Assembly (NCBI GenBank): GCA_003599505.1
Contig: QZKO01000082.1
Coordinates: 1-34,746 of the forward strand
DNA from: Nitrospiraceae bacterium
GTDB lineage: Bacteria > Nitrospirota > Thermodesulfovibrionia > UBA6902
Length of the DNA: 34,746 nt
Direction of reading: 5' to 3'
The translations under genes and the position numbers were made by a program. Position 1 is the stretch's first letter, and the number at the start of each line of letters is the position of its first letter. Under the pieces are notes generated by a model. That model was not told where the DNA came from, ran no database searches, and saw nothing but the letters and a program-made list of their open reading frames with translations. Positions 14,130 through 22,181 of the stretch are shown here, one piece after another.

Positions 14130-17100
14130 TCACAGCATTTCCTTCAACCGTTTACTGATATATTCTCCTTCATCTTCCGAAAGCCCATAACACTTAAACA
14201 GCACCTTATCAATAACATCCTGTATCACCTGGCTGTCAGGCGCAAGGGATGAGCGTTCCTGTCTGTTTTTCAAAACTCTTTGACCTTCTATCTTTTGAAT
14301 TTCCCGGCATAGTTCAGACAACGCATCGGCCACGGGTTTCGGCATAACGCCCGGCTCCGTGCAACTTTCGCACAACGATGATGAAAGAGCATCCCACTGC
14401 TTGCCTTTAAGCAGTTCTTTCCATTTGACTCTTTGTCCGGTTTCAGAGAATGACGGGACAGGCAAGGCATTGAACTGGTATTCGTTTATCATCGCATTTG
14501 TGCTAACGAGCCTAAAATACCAATCAAGGATTTTGGAGTTTAATAAGGCTATCAACAAATCGAGATCGATTTTACTCCCTGATGCAGAAATGTATTTGAG
14601 TTTATCAAAGCAAAATACACCTTCAGGTAACATTGCAGCTATGAGTCTTCTAAAATTGTTTTGGGGTGCACTTCTCTGAATACCAATGCGTTTATGGAGA
14701 TGAGCAAATGCTCTGCTATTTTCTGATTTGCCCTTTAAATATGCTTTAACATTTAACCTCAATTCCTCGCCTTGAGAGGCTTCTCTTAGCGCATATAAGG
14801 TGACATTAGACCCACGGATAATAATCGGTCCCTTGTTGTCGGCGCTTATAAACTCTCGATGCGTAAGCGCATGTAATTCTCCCTCAAATAGCTTTGCGAT
14901 ATTGCCCATTGGTTGTATTGCGCCATGTCGGATTAAACCGACCAAATCCCAATCGCGTTGCGAACAAGAAGGGATTGTTAAATTTTCCTCATCAAATGCA
15001 AGAATATCGTCAGGTGTGACGGATAACACTTGAGCATTTTTCTCAATCAGCTTTCCTGGATGAGTACGTATCGTGAACTTTCTCCCTTTGCGTGCAATCC
15101 GCGTAACAAGAATAATCGTAGAAAGCTTAGCCTCTGCAAAAACTCGATTCTGGGGATCATCCTTTTGCGGGAAAGCTTCAATCGCAATCAACCCCGTTTT
15201 CTCTAAAATCATTTTGCGTAAACCGGTCGCCTGTTCATCACCGAGAAGCGACATTGGCACAACATAAGAAAATGTCCCATTTGCCTTTGTTATGCTGAGC
15301 CCGCGACAAATGAAAAACTTATTGAGATTACGCGCACCACAAATTGCTGGCTTGTATGCAGCGACCGACATGAAGTATTCATTCCCTCTTGTCATCTCAA
15401 ACCCAAGTTCCTCACTCGCAAGCACATCATACGGCGGATTGCCGACCACCGCATCGAATCCCGGATTTTCTTTCTCCTTCCCTTTCCCATAAAAAACCTC
15501 CGGATATTCCAGTTCCCAATGAAAGAACCGTTTTTCTTTGGCAGCATTTATTGCAGTCTGTGCAATCGTCCTGTCACTTACGGAAAGATTGCTCAATGAT
15601 TTGTTAAGGTCTTTGGTGTTTATAAACTTCTCTGCTTCTCCACTTTTCAAAAAATCCATTGCAGGTGATGAATCTTTTTTCTTCTTGCCTTTGCCGTCTC
15701 CGCTGTTTCCGAACCATTGGCTAACATACACATCGAGTATTCGCCTGAAAGGAGCGAGGCTGTCACTTGCCCTCCTATATTCGTTGCGAGATTCTTTGAC
15801 CTGTGAGGCAGTAACATCTGATAATTCCCCGACATGTCTCATTAAATCGGTTGCAAGCATGAGGCCGGCAAATCTGCCACCAAAAAGAGTAACCTGATGA
15901 TCGGTTGCCTCAACTTCTCTCCATTCTTTCCCAGAAACTGCTACTTTGGACTTACTGCTTATCCGCGTAACCGGCTCGACAGCTTCACGAACCTCTTGAA
16001 CACTGGCCCCTATCAGCGAATTCCCGCATTTAAGATGATGATCAAGGAAAGAAAGCGGCGCGCCGAGGGTGAAGCAATCCAGCCAGAGTGAGACCTTCGC
16101 AAGCTCAACCGCCATCGGATTTAAATCAACACCGTAAATGCATCTCTTGAGCACATGGCGTTTGAGGAGATTAAGGTCATTCAGGCGAGATTCATCTATA
16201 GTAATACCCTGCGTTTCCATCGCTTTCAATATGGTCTCTCTTGTCTCTCTGAGAGTCGTCATAACAGGATTCCAGGGAAAGCCGTTCAGGAAATCAATCA
16301 TCTTGTCCGTGATGAAATCAACCGCCTCGACAAGGAAATGTCCGCTTCCCATTGCCGGATCAAGGACCTTCATGTCAAACAAATCATCAACGAGACTGCT
16401 GTAAGTAAATGCCGTCTTATCAGGGTTATCGCCCTTCTGTCCTCTTTTTTCAAAAGCCTCTTTTCTTTTGACAGCTTCTCTGTATGTCTTCTGAGCTTCT
16501 CTGAATTTCGGAGTAAGTGCATTGAACTTTTCTCTGAGCACGGGACCGACAGTGTTTTCCACGATGTATTTGACAATGTAATCAGGTGTGTAATATGAGC
16601 CGGTGGCCTTTCTCTCATGCTTTGTATTTTCCAGATAGACCGCGCCATCCGGTAGAATCCGCTCCTCAGCGCTTTTACCCCTACCTGCCTTTAGTATCTT
16701 CCTCTTTTGTTTGATAGCCTCTGTATAGGGAATGATCTCCTCGGTCTTTTTCCCTTCGCATATAGCCATCTTCTCCGGTGCAATTCGGACATGGAATTCA
16801 AGAAGTCCTTCATAAATACTTCCAAGATGCCGCACGCCAAGAGATTTGTAATCTATAAATACACGTTTAAAGGTTTTATCATCTTCGTCTCTTGTAAGAA
16901 GATCTAATCCGATTGCAAGGAATTTATCAGGAAGCTTGTTCTCAAGCAGGAACCTGGCGTTTTCAGCCTCATGATTATCATCAGTATCAAGGTTTGTCAT
17001 GAAAAGGCCGCCATTGTAAGCAGGGGCATTTATGGTTGCATCACCTAAGTCAATTGCTTTAAAAAGTATCTGAAGCCTGTCGTACAGGGCTGTGGAATGT

Positions 17101-18710
17101 TCATCAAATGAGGATTTCCCCTCTACCAAGAGGGGATTAAGGGGTGTGTTTCCCCTCTTTGACAAAGAGGGGTCAGGGGAGATTTTTAGATCAATATCGC
17201 CGAGCTTGTCTGCAATTTCATTTTTCAGTGATGCAAGGCTTATTTTATGATATCCCCTAAATTCCTTGACTGGTAGGAGATTTCTTGATTCCGCATATAG
17301 AATAAAGAGCAGCCTGTAAAGAAAGGTTAGTGTGCCGTGAAATACCTTGTCGAGATCATCCTGTGAAAGATCGGAAATACCCTTTGTACTACGAGTATAA
17401 GATATAAATCCCTTTGCAAAGTGTGGGAAGATATCCTCGAATATCCTCTTCTTTAAGCGCTCGCCGAGTTTCTTTGCATATTCTTCACTGCCCTTAATGA
17501 GCCTCTCCAGAAAATTGACACCATCTGATATAAGGAATGCTTCTTTTCTGAAGAAGAGATAAAAGTACCTGAACGATTCTTCCGGGTCGAGCCTTGCAAG
17601 AACCTCTTCGAGGTCTATTTCATAGTAATTGGTAGCCCTTGAATGGGCTTTTGAAGAATAGAGTCTCCAGTGCTTGCCGTTAGTTACAATTACCCAGTCC
17701 GAGTCTCCCTTATCAAGCAGCGAAACAACTACCGCCCCGGGGTTTTCATCAGGAGTATCTTTGTCCCGTGTGTAATCCTTTCCATCAAGAGAACGTCCCC
17801 ATGGATAAGTGAGACAAAGGCAAAGGGGATACACACCCCTGGCCCCTCTTGATAGAGGGGAACTTAGTCCCCCTTTGGAAAAGGGGGATGAAGGGGGATT
17901 TTCATAGAATTCATAATCTGCTTTTCTGCTTTCATCATCAGCGGCCTTTTGCTCCCTGAATTGAAAACCGAGTGTTTTGAACACCGGCTCAAGAAAACCT
18001 TTTCGGAATTCCTTTTCTGATTTCCCCGACCAGACAGACTTTACATTCAGATACAACTCTTTAAAACGGCTGTATGGTGGTTTAATATTCTCTTTCCATT
18101 CAGTTTCATCCCGGAGCCTTTCGAGAAGAAAATAGTCACTAAAAAGCGCTTTATTGTTAAAAAATTCCTCTGACCAGTCAGCAACAATATATGCCGCCTG
18201 CAGTTTTTCATACTGTGCGATGGGATCTGATTCGGTATAGCTGAACCGTCTTAAGACTCTTAAATCAACTTTTGTCGGCTTAAGCCTGTCTATCGTCAAA
18301 ATCCTCGGCCTGATGGATGCCTGTTTGCTTCCTATCCCTTCTTCTTCCTCCCTCGGCAGAAGCCTCTCGATAAGGACAAAATCTATCCGGTTATAATCAT
18401 TTGTCAGAATTAGAAGGTAATTCCCAACGCGATTGCGGAAAACCCTCGCCAACGACTGCGTATTCGCCACGGTAACAGAGGAAAGTTCAAAGAGGTATAC
18501 TTGCAACAGACCGTCCTGATCGGCAAGCAGCTCAATGCTCTTTATTTCTTTGATAAGGCTTTCATTTGTGATGCCGAGATTGGCCGGGGACTGCTTTATC
18601 CGGCCTGATGTTTGATAACCGAGGATAGTAAAGAAAGCAATGACTTCGTCAGAATTAGAAATCGACTGAATGTTCTCTGATTTTAATTCCCTGTCGAACA
18701 TAAATTGCAT
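14130..18710 (-). CDS. Eco57I-like N6-adenine methyltransferase (type IIG-like), with two palindromic repeat insertions
   Basis: 1526 residues. The methyltransferase core has motif I DPAMGSGHFLVEA at about residue 784, GVDLNPMAVELAK at about 862 and the catalytic NPPY at 1091 (AVVGNPPYDVL), so it should methylate adenine. The C-terminal third, with a conserved NEYQFNALPVP segment, probably recognises the target. The N-terminal 450 residues resemble the nuclease-like region of type IIG enzymes (KADYEFYE, then IVTNGKHWRLYSSK). Where an E-x-K would be expected before WGRSLD, the text is CLCLTYPWGRSLD, so cleavage activity is doubtful. Residues about 270-292 and 508-533 are encoded by palindromic repeats inserted in frame. 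The start could also be the ATG at 18701; neither has a Shine-Dalgarno. It may be DISARM- or BREX-like in role, but no drmA/B or pgl partners are here. Confidence 0.85.
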   Translation of the reverse strand: MQFMFDRELKSENIQSISNSDEVIAFFTILGYQTSGRIKQSPANLGITNESLIKEIKSIELLADQDGLLQVYLFELSSVTVANTQSLARVFRNRVGNYLLILTNDYNRIDFVLIERLLPREEEEGIGSKQASIRPRILTIDRLKPTKVDLRVLRRFSYTESDPIAQYEKLQAAYIVADWSEEFFNNKALFSDYFLLERLRDETEWKENIKPPYSRFKELYLNVKSVWSGKSEKEFRKGFLEPVFKTLGFQFREQKAADDESRKADYEFYENPPSSPFSKGGLSSPLSRGARGVYPLCLCLTYPWGRSLDGKDYTRDKDTPDENPGAVVVSLLDKGDSDWVIVTNGKHWRLYSSKAHSRATNYYEIDLEEVLARLDPEESFRYFYLFFRKEAFLISDGVNFLERLIKGSEEYAKKLGERLKKRIFEDIFPHFAKGFISYTRSTKGISDLSQDDLDKVFHGTLTFLYRLLFILYAESRNLLPVKEFRGYHKISLASLKNEIADKLGDIDLKISPDPSLSKRGNTPLNPLLVEGKSSFDEHSTALYDRLQILFKAIDLGDATINAPAYNGGLFMTNLDTDDNHEAENARFLLENKLPDKFLAIGLDLLTRDEDDKTFKRVFIDYKSLGVRHLGSIYEGLLEFHVRIAPEKMAICEGKKTEEIIPYTEAIKQKRKILKAGRGKSAEERILPDGAVYLENTKHERKATGSYYTPDYIVKYIVENTVGPVLREKFNALTPKFREAQKTYREAVKRKEAFEKRGQKGDNPDKTAFTYSSLVDDLFDMKVLDPAMGSGHFLVEAVDFITDKMIDFLNGFPWNPVMTTLRETRETILKAMETQGITIDESRLNDLNLLKRHVLKRCIYGVDLNPMAVELAKVSLWLDCFTLGAPLSFLDHHLKCGNSLIGASVQEVREAVEPVTRISSKSKVAVSGKEWREVEATDHQVTLFGGRFAGLMLATDLMRHVGELSDVTASQVKESRNEYRRASDSLAPFRRILDVYVSQWFGNSGDGKGKKKKDSSPAMDFLKSGEAEKFINTKDLNKSLSNLSVSDRTIAQTAINAAKEKRFFHWELEYPEVFYGKGKEKENPGFDAVVGNPPYDVLASEELGFEMTRGNEYFMSVAAYKPAICGARNLNKFFICRGLSITKANGTFSYVVPMSLLGDEQATGLRKMILEKTGLIAIEAFPQKDDPQNRVFAEAKLSTIILVTRIARKGRKFTIRTHPGKLIEKNAQVLSVTPDDILAFDEENLTIPSCSQRDWDLVGLIRHGAIQPMGNIAKLFEGELHALTHREFISADNKGPIIIRGSNVTLYALREASQGEELRLNVKAYLKGKSENSRAFAHLHKRIGIQRSAPQNNFRRLIAAMLPEGVFCFDKLKYISASGSKIDLDLLIALLNSKILDWYFRLVSTNAMINEYQFNALPVPSFSETGQRVKWKELLKGKQWDALSSSLCESCTEPGVMPKPVADALSELCREIQKIEGQRVLKNRQERSSLAPDSQVIQDVIDKVLFKCYGLSEDEGEYISKRLKEML
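17114..17187. repeat. Palindromic repeat inside the methyltransferase gene (copy 2)
   Basis: Two perfect hairpins lie side by side: CCCCTCT-ACCA-AGAGGGG and CCCCTCTTT-GAC-AAAGAGGGG, followed by AGGGGAGATTT. The element is read in frame as about 26 residues including DPSLSKRGNTPLNPLLVEGK. It has the same two-hairpin plan, orientation and reading frame as the copy at 17836-17903. Confidence 0.85.
17836..17903. repeat. Palindromic repeat inside the methyltransferase gene (copy 1)
   Basis: Two hairpins, CCCCTCT-TGAT-AGAGGGG and CCCCCTTT-GGA-AAAGGGGG, are followed by GAAGGGGGATTTTC. The element is translated in frame as ENPPSSPFSKGGLSSPLSRG. It interrupts the nuclease-like N-terminal region between KADYEFY and the WGRSLD motif. 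Confidence 0.85.
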
Positions 18711-18745
18711 TAGTATATAACAAGTTTAATAATATTCCTCTACAA

Positions 18746-18763
18746 TTTATGTGCTTTATGTGC
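18746..18763. repeat. Tandem 9-base repeat upstream of the methyltransferase gene
   Basis: TTTATGTGC occurs twice head to tail (GCACATAAA on the coding strand of the methyltransferase), directly before a TTGTAG -35-like hexamer (18745-18740). A TTATAT/TATACT -10-like sequence at 18720-18712 lies next to the start codon. The tandem repeat could be an operator for the island's first gene; it may also be chance. Confidence 0.35.
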
Positions 18764-18779
18764 TCAAATCGCTTACAGC

Positions 18780-19172
18780 CTAATACTTCCCGCTGAAATA
18801 ATCTTCCAGTATCTGCCTGTGGTCAAAGGCGATTTCATCAGGGAGGTTGTCTTTCGTAAAAATCCCGGCCTCTTTCGCGTCGTCCGCGGCAACAGGCGTC
18901 CCGGAAGCCTCTGCTATGAAAATAGTAGATACTGTATGATGCCGGGGGTCCCTTTTGGGTTCTGAATACGTGTGGAACTGTCTTATAAGCCTTATATCAA
19001 GCCCTGTCTCTTCTTTTGCTTCGCGGATGACCGCGTCTTCAAGCGTCTCGCCGTAATCGACAAAGCCGCCGGGGATCGCCCAGCCGGGAGGGGGGTTCTT
19101 TCTATTGATTAAAACAATGCCGCCGCCGGTCTCAATAATCGCGTCAACCGTAAGGAAGGGATTTCTTTGCAA
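18780..19172 (-). CDS. NUDIX hydrolase
   Basis: 130 residues. The Nudix box is complete: G36-x5-E42-x7-REAKEETGL, ending at about residue 58, coordinating Mg2+ for hydrolysis of a nucleoside diphosphate linked to another moiety. The preceding [16 protein letters not shown] is typical of ADP-ribose pyrophosphatase-like members, so ADP-ribose or a nucleotide sugar is a possible substrate. The start is TTG at 19172, directly after the hfq TAA, with GGAG three bases upstream of the TTG; translation is probably coupled to hfq. Confidence 0.88.
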   Translation of the reverse strand: MQRNPFLTVDAIIETGGGIVLINRKNPPPGWAIPGGFVDYGETLEDAVIREAKEETGLDIRLIRQFHTYSEPKRDPRHHTVSTIFIAEASGTPVAADDAKEAGIFTKDNLPDEIAFDHRQILEDYFSGKY

Positions 19173-19409
19173 TTACTCCGCCTGCTCCTCAAATTTCAGA
19201 TGAATATCTTTTTCAGGGGAGATAGTGGAAACGGCGTGTTTATAAACAATCTGCTGGACCTCGTTTTTGAGCAATATGACAAACTTGTCAAAACCTTTTA
19301 TTACCCCTTTTAACCGCGCGCCGTTTACGAGGTATATGGTGACGGTTATCTTTTCTTTCCTGACGAGGTTGAGGAACGTGTCCTGAAGTTTGTGGTCTGT
19401 GTTGCTCAT
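19173..19409 (-). CDS. hfq: RNA chaperone Hfq
   Basis: 78 residues, normal length for a short-tailed Hfq. The Sm1 part reads [20 protein letters not shown] with [20 protein letters not shown], and the Sm2 motif is YKHAVSTI (residues 56-63), the Y-K-H-A-I/V-S-T signature that lines the proximal RNA-binding pore. Hfq forms hexamers that pair small RNAs with mRNAs. It has a strong Shine-Dalgarno, AAGGAGAGG. It belongs to the classic mutL-miaA-hfq order, with a palindromic repeat between it and miaA. Confidence 0.96.
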   Translation of the reverse strand: MSNTDHKLQDTFLNLVRKEKITVTIYLVNGARLKGVIKGFDKFVILLKNEVQQIVYKHAVSTISPEKDIHLKFEEQAE

Positions 19410-19434
19410 AAGGCCTCTCCTTTTTAAGATAATC

Positions 19435-19488
19435 AGAAAATCTCCCGTTGCCCTTCCTTCAGCAAAAGGAAGTCAGGAGGGATTTTCT
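19435..19488. repeat. Palindromic element between miaA and hfq
   Basis: Outer arms AGAAAATC (19435-19442) and GATTTTCT (19481-19488) enclose an inner hairpin CTTCCTT-CAGCAA-AAGGAAG (19453-19472). This nested layout resembles the elements inside the methyltransferase gene, with degenerate G/C runs. It fills nearly the whole miaA-hfq gap and may attenuate or process the transcript. Confidence 0.7.
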
Positions 19489-19496
19489 CAGAATTA

Positions 19497-20435
19497 TTAA
19501 GAGTAAATCAATTTTCCGAGAATTGCAACATCATTCAGCACCTTCTCAAATATCTTCCGGGGGTCCATTACGCCGGTTATGTCCACCCATTGCACATCGG
19601 GCTCTTTTTTAAACCACGTATACTGTCTCTTGGCGTACATCTTCGTGCGTTTCTTTATAAGACCCACTGCCTCTTCCAGCCCGATATCTCCACGCAGACA
19701 CATCCCCATCTCCTTATATCCGAGGGCCTGCATGGCCGTCCTGCCCGGGTTAGTTTCAAGGAGTCTTTCCGTCTCCTGGAGAAGGCCTCCTTCCACCATC
19801 CTGTCAACACGCCTTTCGATAAGACCGTAAAGCTCCTTTCTCTCTCTGAACAGCCCTGTCCTGATGAAGTGGTACGGTCCGGGTCTCGTTGACGCGGCAT
19901 GGAATTCGGAGATGGTCTTACCTCCCTGCACAGCCACTTCGAGCGCGCGTATTATCCTCCTTGAATCAGCAGGGTTGATTTTTGCCGCCGCTTCAGCGTC
20001 AATATTCTGAAGACGCCTGTAAAGATATTCCTTTCCGTAAATCCGTTCTTCTTCCTTCAGTTCCTTCCTTGTGGCCCAGTCTGCCGAAGGGCCCTCAAAG
20101 AGGCCTTGCGTCAGCGACCTGATATAAAGACCCGTGCCGCCGACAACGATGGGGACCTTATTCCCCGCGTGTAAGCCATTTATAATTTTCGTTGATTCCT
20201 CCCTGAACATCCCGGCGCTGAAAGTCTGATCCGGAGACAGGATGTTAATCAAATGATGGGGGACGTCTTTTAATTCGGCAGGGGAAGGCTTGGCAGTGCC
20301 TATGTCCATGTGGCGGTAAACCTGCATGGAGTCGGCGCTGATGATTTCAGTATTCAATGCCCTGGCAAGGAGGATCGAAACCCCTGTCTTGCCCACCGCG
20401 GTGGGGCCGAGGAGGATGATGACGGGTTTGTTCAT
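19497..20435 (-). CDS. miaA: tRNA dimethylallyltransferase MiaA
   Basis: 312 residues. P-loop ILLGPTAVGKT, the SADSMQVYRHMDIGTAKP segment and the GGTGLYIRSLTQGL segment are MiaA signatures, as are the C-terminal QALGYKEM and KRTKMYAKRQYTWFKKEPDVQW. It transfers a dimethylallyl group from DMAPP to A37 of tRNAs that read codons beginning with U. The ATG overlaps the mutL stop as ATGA, so it is translationally coupled to mutL. Confidence 0.96.
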   Translation of the reverse strand: MNKPVIILLGPTAVGKTGVSILLARALNTEIISADSMQVYRHMDIGTAKPSPAELKDVPHHLINILSPDQTFSAGMFREESTKIINGLHAGNKVPIVVGGTGLYIRSLTQGLFEGPSADWATRKELKEEERIYGKEYLYRRLQNIDAEAAAKINPADSRRIIRALEVAVQGGKTISEFHAASTRPGPYHFIRTGLFRERKELYGLIERRVDRMVEGGLLQETERLLETNPGRTAMQALGYKEMGMCLRGDIGLEEAVGLIKKRTKMYAKRQYTWFKKEPDVQWVDITGVMDPRKIFEKVLNDVAILGKLIYS

Positions 20436-22156
20436 TTTCTCTTAAACATCTTCTTCAAATCATCCAGCGACAGCAATATTCTTGTAGGTCGTCCGTGCGG
20501 GCATCTGTCCGGTTCCGCTGTCCTGTCGAGGTCGGACATCATCTTTGTCAGCTCCTCATTGGCAAGCTTCTCGCTTCCACGGACGGATTTGTGGCAGGCC
20601 AATCTGGATGCGATATTTTTCAGGAGGGACTCCCCGGGCGTATCTCCTTTTATGCCGCTCGTTTCCTCTTCAATAATCCCCGCTGCTATGTCCATTAAAA
20701 GCCCTTTTATATCAGCCTTTGTCAGTTCTCCCGGCAACGACCTCACGATTACATTGTTACCGCCGAATCCCTCCACATCAAGACCGAGTCCGCGGAGGAA
20801 GTCTTTATATCCGACGACAAGATGATATTCTCTGAGCGGAAGCTCAATCCTTAACGGAAGGAAAAGAGGGTCCGTCTCAAGGGATGTTTTACAGAGAAAC
20901 TTCTCATAAAGAATCCTTTCATGCGCGGCATGCTGATCGATGATGAGCAGTCCGTCACCCGTGACTGTCGCAAAAAACGACTCGCCTATATGGAAAAATG
21001 ACGTGACATCCGGCGTCATGCCTGAAGTAAAAAAATCGGTTTGCAGATTATGATACATTTCCGGAGCGGACTCAGCGACAGCGGGACTGTCCGGGATGTA
21101 ATAAAACCCGGCCGGCATTCCGGGCGCGGTCTTCTCCTGATATGGAATATGGTCCGGCTCTTTCCGTGTCGCGGGATTAAGCGCTTCATATACTGCCGCT
21201 TCGACCGCCCTGTGGATTTCGTCCGGCGCTTCAAACCTGACCTCCCGTTTGGCGGGATGGACATTAACATCCACCTTGCCGTGATCGATATCAAGAAAGA
21301 TAAAATACGCGGGGTGCCTGTCCCGTGGGATAATATTGCTGTAACCCCTGTAGACTGCGTGGTTGACGGTCGGGTTTTTTACGGGGCGGTTATTTACAAA
21401 TATATACTGATGGCCCTTGCCTGCCCTTGTAAAGTCGGCTTTGGAGAAAAATCCGTAAACTCTTATCCCCCTTGCCTCCTTTGTTGAGCTGAGAAATTGA
21501 TCTTTGAATTCCTCACCGTAAAGCTGGCTAAATCTCTCTTTCAGATCTGAAGCCGCGGAAACGTCCAGCAGTTCGCTGCTGTTATGAACGAGAGAAAACG
21601 ATATCCCGGGACATGCAAAAGCCTTTTGAACAACAGTTTCAATAATATGGGAAAGCTCTGTCGGGTTGCTCTTCAGGAATTTCCTCCTGGCCGGAGTGTT
21701 GTAAAAAATATCTCTCACCTCAACAGTCGTCCCCTGTGCGGGAGGCGCGTCGGAGATATCTTCTTTACGGTTTGCGCCGATCTCTATTCTTGTGCCGGCA
21801 TCAGAACCATCACTGCATGTGGTGAGCATTATCTTTGAAACCGCCGCTATGGCAGCCAGAGCTTCACCCCTGAAACCGAGAGATGTTATATCAAAGAGGT
21901 CCTCTTCCGACTTTATCTTGCTCGTTGCATGCCGTTTAAAGCAAAGTATCGCGTCGTCCCTGTCCATTCCGGAACCGTTGTCGGACACCTTGATGAGTTT
22001 CTTTCCGCCGTGCAGTATTTCGACGTCTATTTTTGTTGCGCCTGCGTCTATTGAATTATCGATAAGCTCCCTGACGATGGACGCGGGCCTCTCAATGACC
22101 TCGCCTGCGGCTATTTTGTTGATAAGAATATCGGGGAGGACAGTTATTTTCGACAT
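20432..22156 (-). CDS. mutL: DNA mismatch repair protein MutL
   Basis: 574 residues. The GHKL ATPase N-terminus shows IAAGEVIERPASIVRELIDN, DAGATKIDVEI, DNGSGM and GFRGEALAAI. The C-terminal half has DQHAAHERILYEK (D407), CHKSVRG and CPHGRPT, the conserved metal-binding motifs of the MutL endonuclease. So this is a nicking MutL of the type found in bacteria lacking MutH. The start ATG at 22156 follows the radical SAM gene by 25 bases, and the stop overlaps miaA. Confidence 0.96.
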   Translation of the reverse strand: MSKITVLPDILINKIAAGEVIERPASIVRELIDNSIDAGATKIDVEILHGGKKLIKVSDNGSGMDRDDAILCFKRHATSKIKSEEDLFDITSLGFRGEALAAIAAVSKIMLTTCSDGSDAGTRIEIGANRKEDISDAPPAQGTTVEVRDIFYNTPARRKFLKSNPTELSHIIETVVQKAFACPGISFSLVHNSSELLDVSAASDLKERFSQLYGEEFKDQFLSSTKEARGIRVYGFFSKADFTRAGKGHQYIFVNNRPVKNPTVNHAVYRGYSNIIPRDRHPAYFIFLDIDHGKVDVNVHPAKREVRFEAPDEIHRAVEAAVYEALNPATRKEPDHIPYQEKTAPGMPAGFYYIPDSPAVAESAPEMYHNLQTDFFTSGMTPDVTSFFHIGESFFATVTGDGLLIIDQHAAHERILYEKFLCKTSLETDPLFLPLRIELPLREYHLVVGYKDFLRGLGLDVEGFGGNNVIVRSLPGELTKADIKGLLMDIAAGIIEEETSGIKGDTPGESLLKNIASRLACHKSVRGSEKLANEELTKMMSDLDRTAEPDRCPHGRPTRILLSLDDLKKMFKRK

Positions 22157-22181
22157 GATTGATTATATTACAACAAGGCCC

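Noticed and set aside
14049-14132. Readthrough of the methyltransferase TGA (14130-14132) as a second selenocysteine or recoding site
   Set aside because: The enzyme already has a complete family-like C-terminus, no SECIS-like hairpin follows, and the in-frame tail matches another methyltransferase's end, as expected for a fossil.
17114-17903. CRISPR-like reading of the two double-hairpin repeats
   Set aside because: Only two copies about 650 bases apart, inside a coding region, with no regular spacers and no cas genes.
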